Origin: Methylococcaceae bacterium
GTDB lineage: Bacteria; Pseudomonadota; Gammaproteobacteria; Methylococcales; Methylomonadaceae
Assembly (NCBI GenBank): GCA_947506075.1
Contig: CANNNN010000197.1
Coordinates: 1 to 5,240, forward strand
Reading direction: 5' to 3'
DNA length: 5,240 nt
The notes under the pieces are model-generated. The model saw nothing but the letters and a program-made list of their open reading frames with translations, was not told the DNA's origin and made no database searches. Shown here one piece after another: positions 4,767-5,240 of the stretch. The position numbers and the translations under genes are program-made. Position 1 is the first letter of the stretch; each line of letters begins with the position of its first letter.

Positions 4767-5240
4767 ATGAAAAATCATCTTCTTTATGCAGTATTACTCT
4801 ATTTGACATTTGTTGTATATGGTAGTTTGGTGCCATTGGATTTCAAGCCGATGCCAATGGATGAAGCTATCGAGCGTTTTAGACATATTCAGTATTTGAA
4901 TCTAGGCATTGGCTCACTGGCGGACTGGGTTGCTAATATTCTTTTGATGATACCTCTGGCTTTTTTGTGGTTTGCATTATTAACAGTTAATGCTAGATTT
5001 TCCGCGAAATTTTTCTGCTTTATCAGTATCTTGTTTACTTGTGTTTTATTGGCTTTAGTCATCGAATTTACCCAGATTTATTTTCCTCCACGTACAGTTT
5101 CTATTAATGACATTGTTGCCGAAAGTTTAGGGGCATTTATTGGGAATACCGTTGGCTGGTTTTTCGGTCATAGATTTCTAATTTGGCTTAAGCAGTGGTA
5201 TCAAAAAGATGATAATTCGCTTGATCGTTATTTGCAGATA
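4767..5240 (+). CDS. VanZ-family membrane protein (partial, runs off the right edge)
   Basis: 158 residues are visible with no stop before the window ends. Four hydrophobic segments can be seen at about 5-23, 55-73, 82-103 and 120-141, so it is an inner-membrane protein. The VanZ-like pattern is clear: an N-terminal helix followed by GSLVPLDF (19-26), DWVANILLMIPLAF (53-66), EFTQIYFPPRTVSINDIVAE (100-119) and GAFIGNTVGWFFG (122-134). VanZ itself gives low-level teicoplanin resistance, but the wider family is poorly defined biochemically, and members in Gram-negative polysaccharide loci should not be read as resistance genes. After the fourth helix the chain becomes polar (KDDNSLDRY), so a further domain may follow. 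ATG at 4767 is preceded by a weak AAGAA. It is divergent from the ligase operon and more AT-rich than it. Confidence 0.8.
   Translation, partial: MKNHLLYAVLLYLTFVVYGSLVPLDFKPMPMDEAIERFRHIQYLNLGIGSLADWVANILLMIPLAFLWFALLTVNARFSAKFFCFISILFTCVLLALVIEFTQIYFPPRTVSINDIVAESLGAFIGNTVGWFFGHRFLIWLKQWYQKDDNSLDRYLQI

Noticed and set aside
4767..5240. Antibiotic resistance gene (vanZ)
   Set aside because: Only family-level similarity is visible and there are no vanHAX-type neighbours; the context is a polysaccharide/exosortase locus in a Gram-negative organism.

Overview
The window looks like chromosome from a Gram-negative gammaproteobacterium that carries an exosortase A (XrtA/PEP-CTERM) exopolysaccharide locus. 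Type I methanotrophs (Methylococcales) would fit, but that is an impression from protein style and the repeat-rich gaps, not a proof. Three of the four genes match families that I recognise as the accessory enzymes of the type 1 exosortase system. The exosortase itself, the glycosyltransferases and the PEP-CTERM substrates are not in the window.

Layout. Bases 1-144 hold one palindromic repeat and no gene. Bases 145-1035 (+) encode the XrtA-associated alpha/beta hydrolase 1. Bases 1036-1424 are a convergent gap crowded with two families of short inverted repeats. Bases 1425-2660 (-) encode the XrtA-associated PLP-dependent decarboxylase. Bases 2657-4249 (-) encode the XrtA-associated AMP-forming acyl-CoA ligase; its stop overlaps the decarboxylase start as ATGA, so the two form a translationally coupled operon read right to left. 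Bases 4250-4766 are an AT-rich divergent gap with a strong sigma-70-type promoter for the operon and a roughly 197-bp element with terminal inverted repeats and an internal hairpin. From 4767 a VanZ-family membrane protein (+) begins and runs off the right edge.

How the genes may work together. The ligase should activate a carboxylic acid as an acyl-adenylate and then a thioester. The decarboxylase should convert an amino-acid-like substrate to an amine. The hydrolase, which has a cysteine in the nucleophile position, could act on an ester, thioester or lactone. Together they suggest a small pathway that makes or attaches a modifying group on the exopolysaccharide or its carrier. The substrates are not established, and the sequence does not reveal them.

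The enzymes belong to known families. The less ordinary content is between genes: a direct-repeat pair overlapping the operon promoter, a MITE-like element whose right end may supply the -35 box of a vanZ promoter, and a mosaic of inverted palindromic repeats between the convergent genes.
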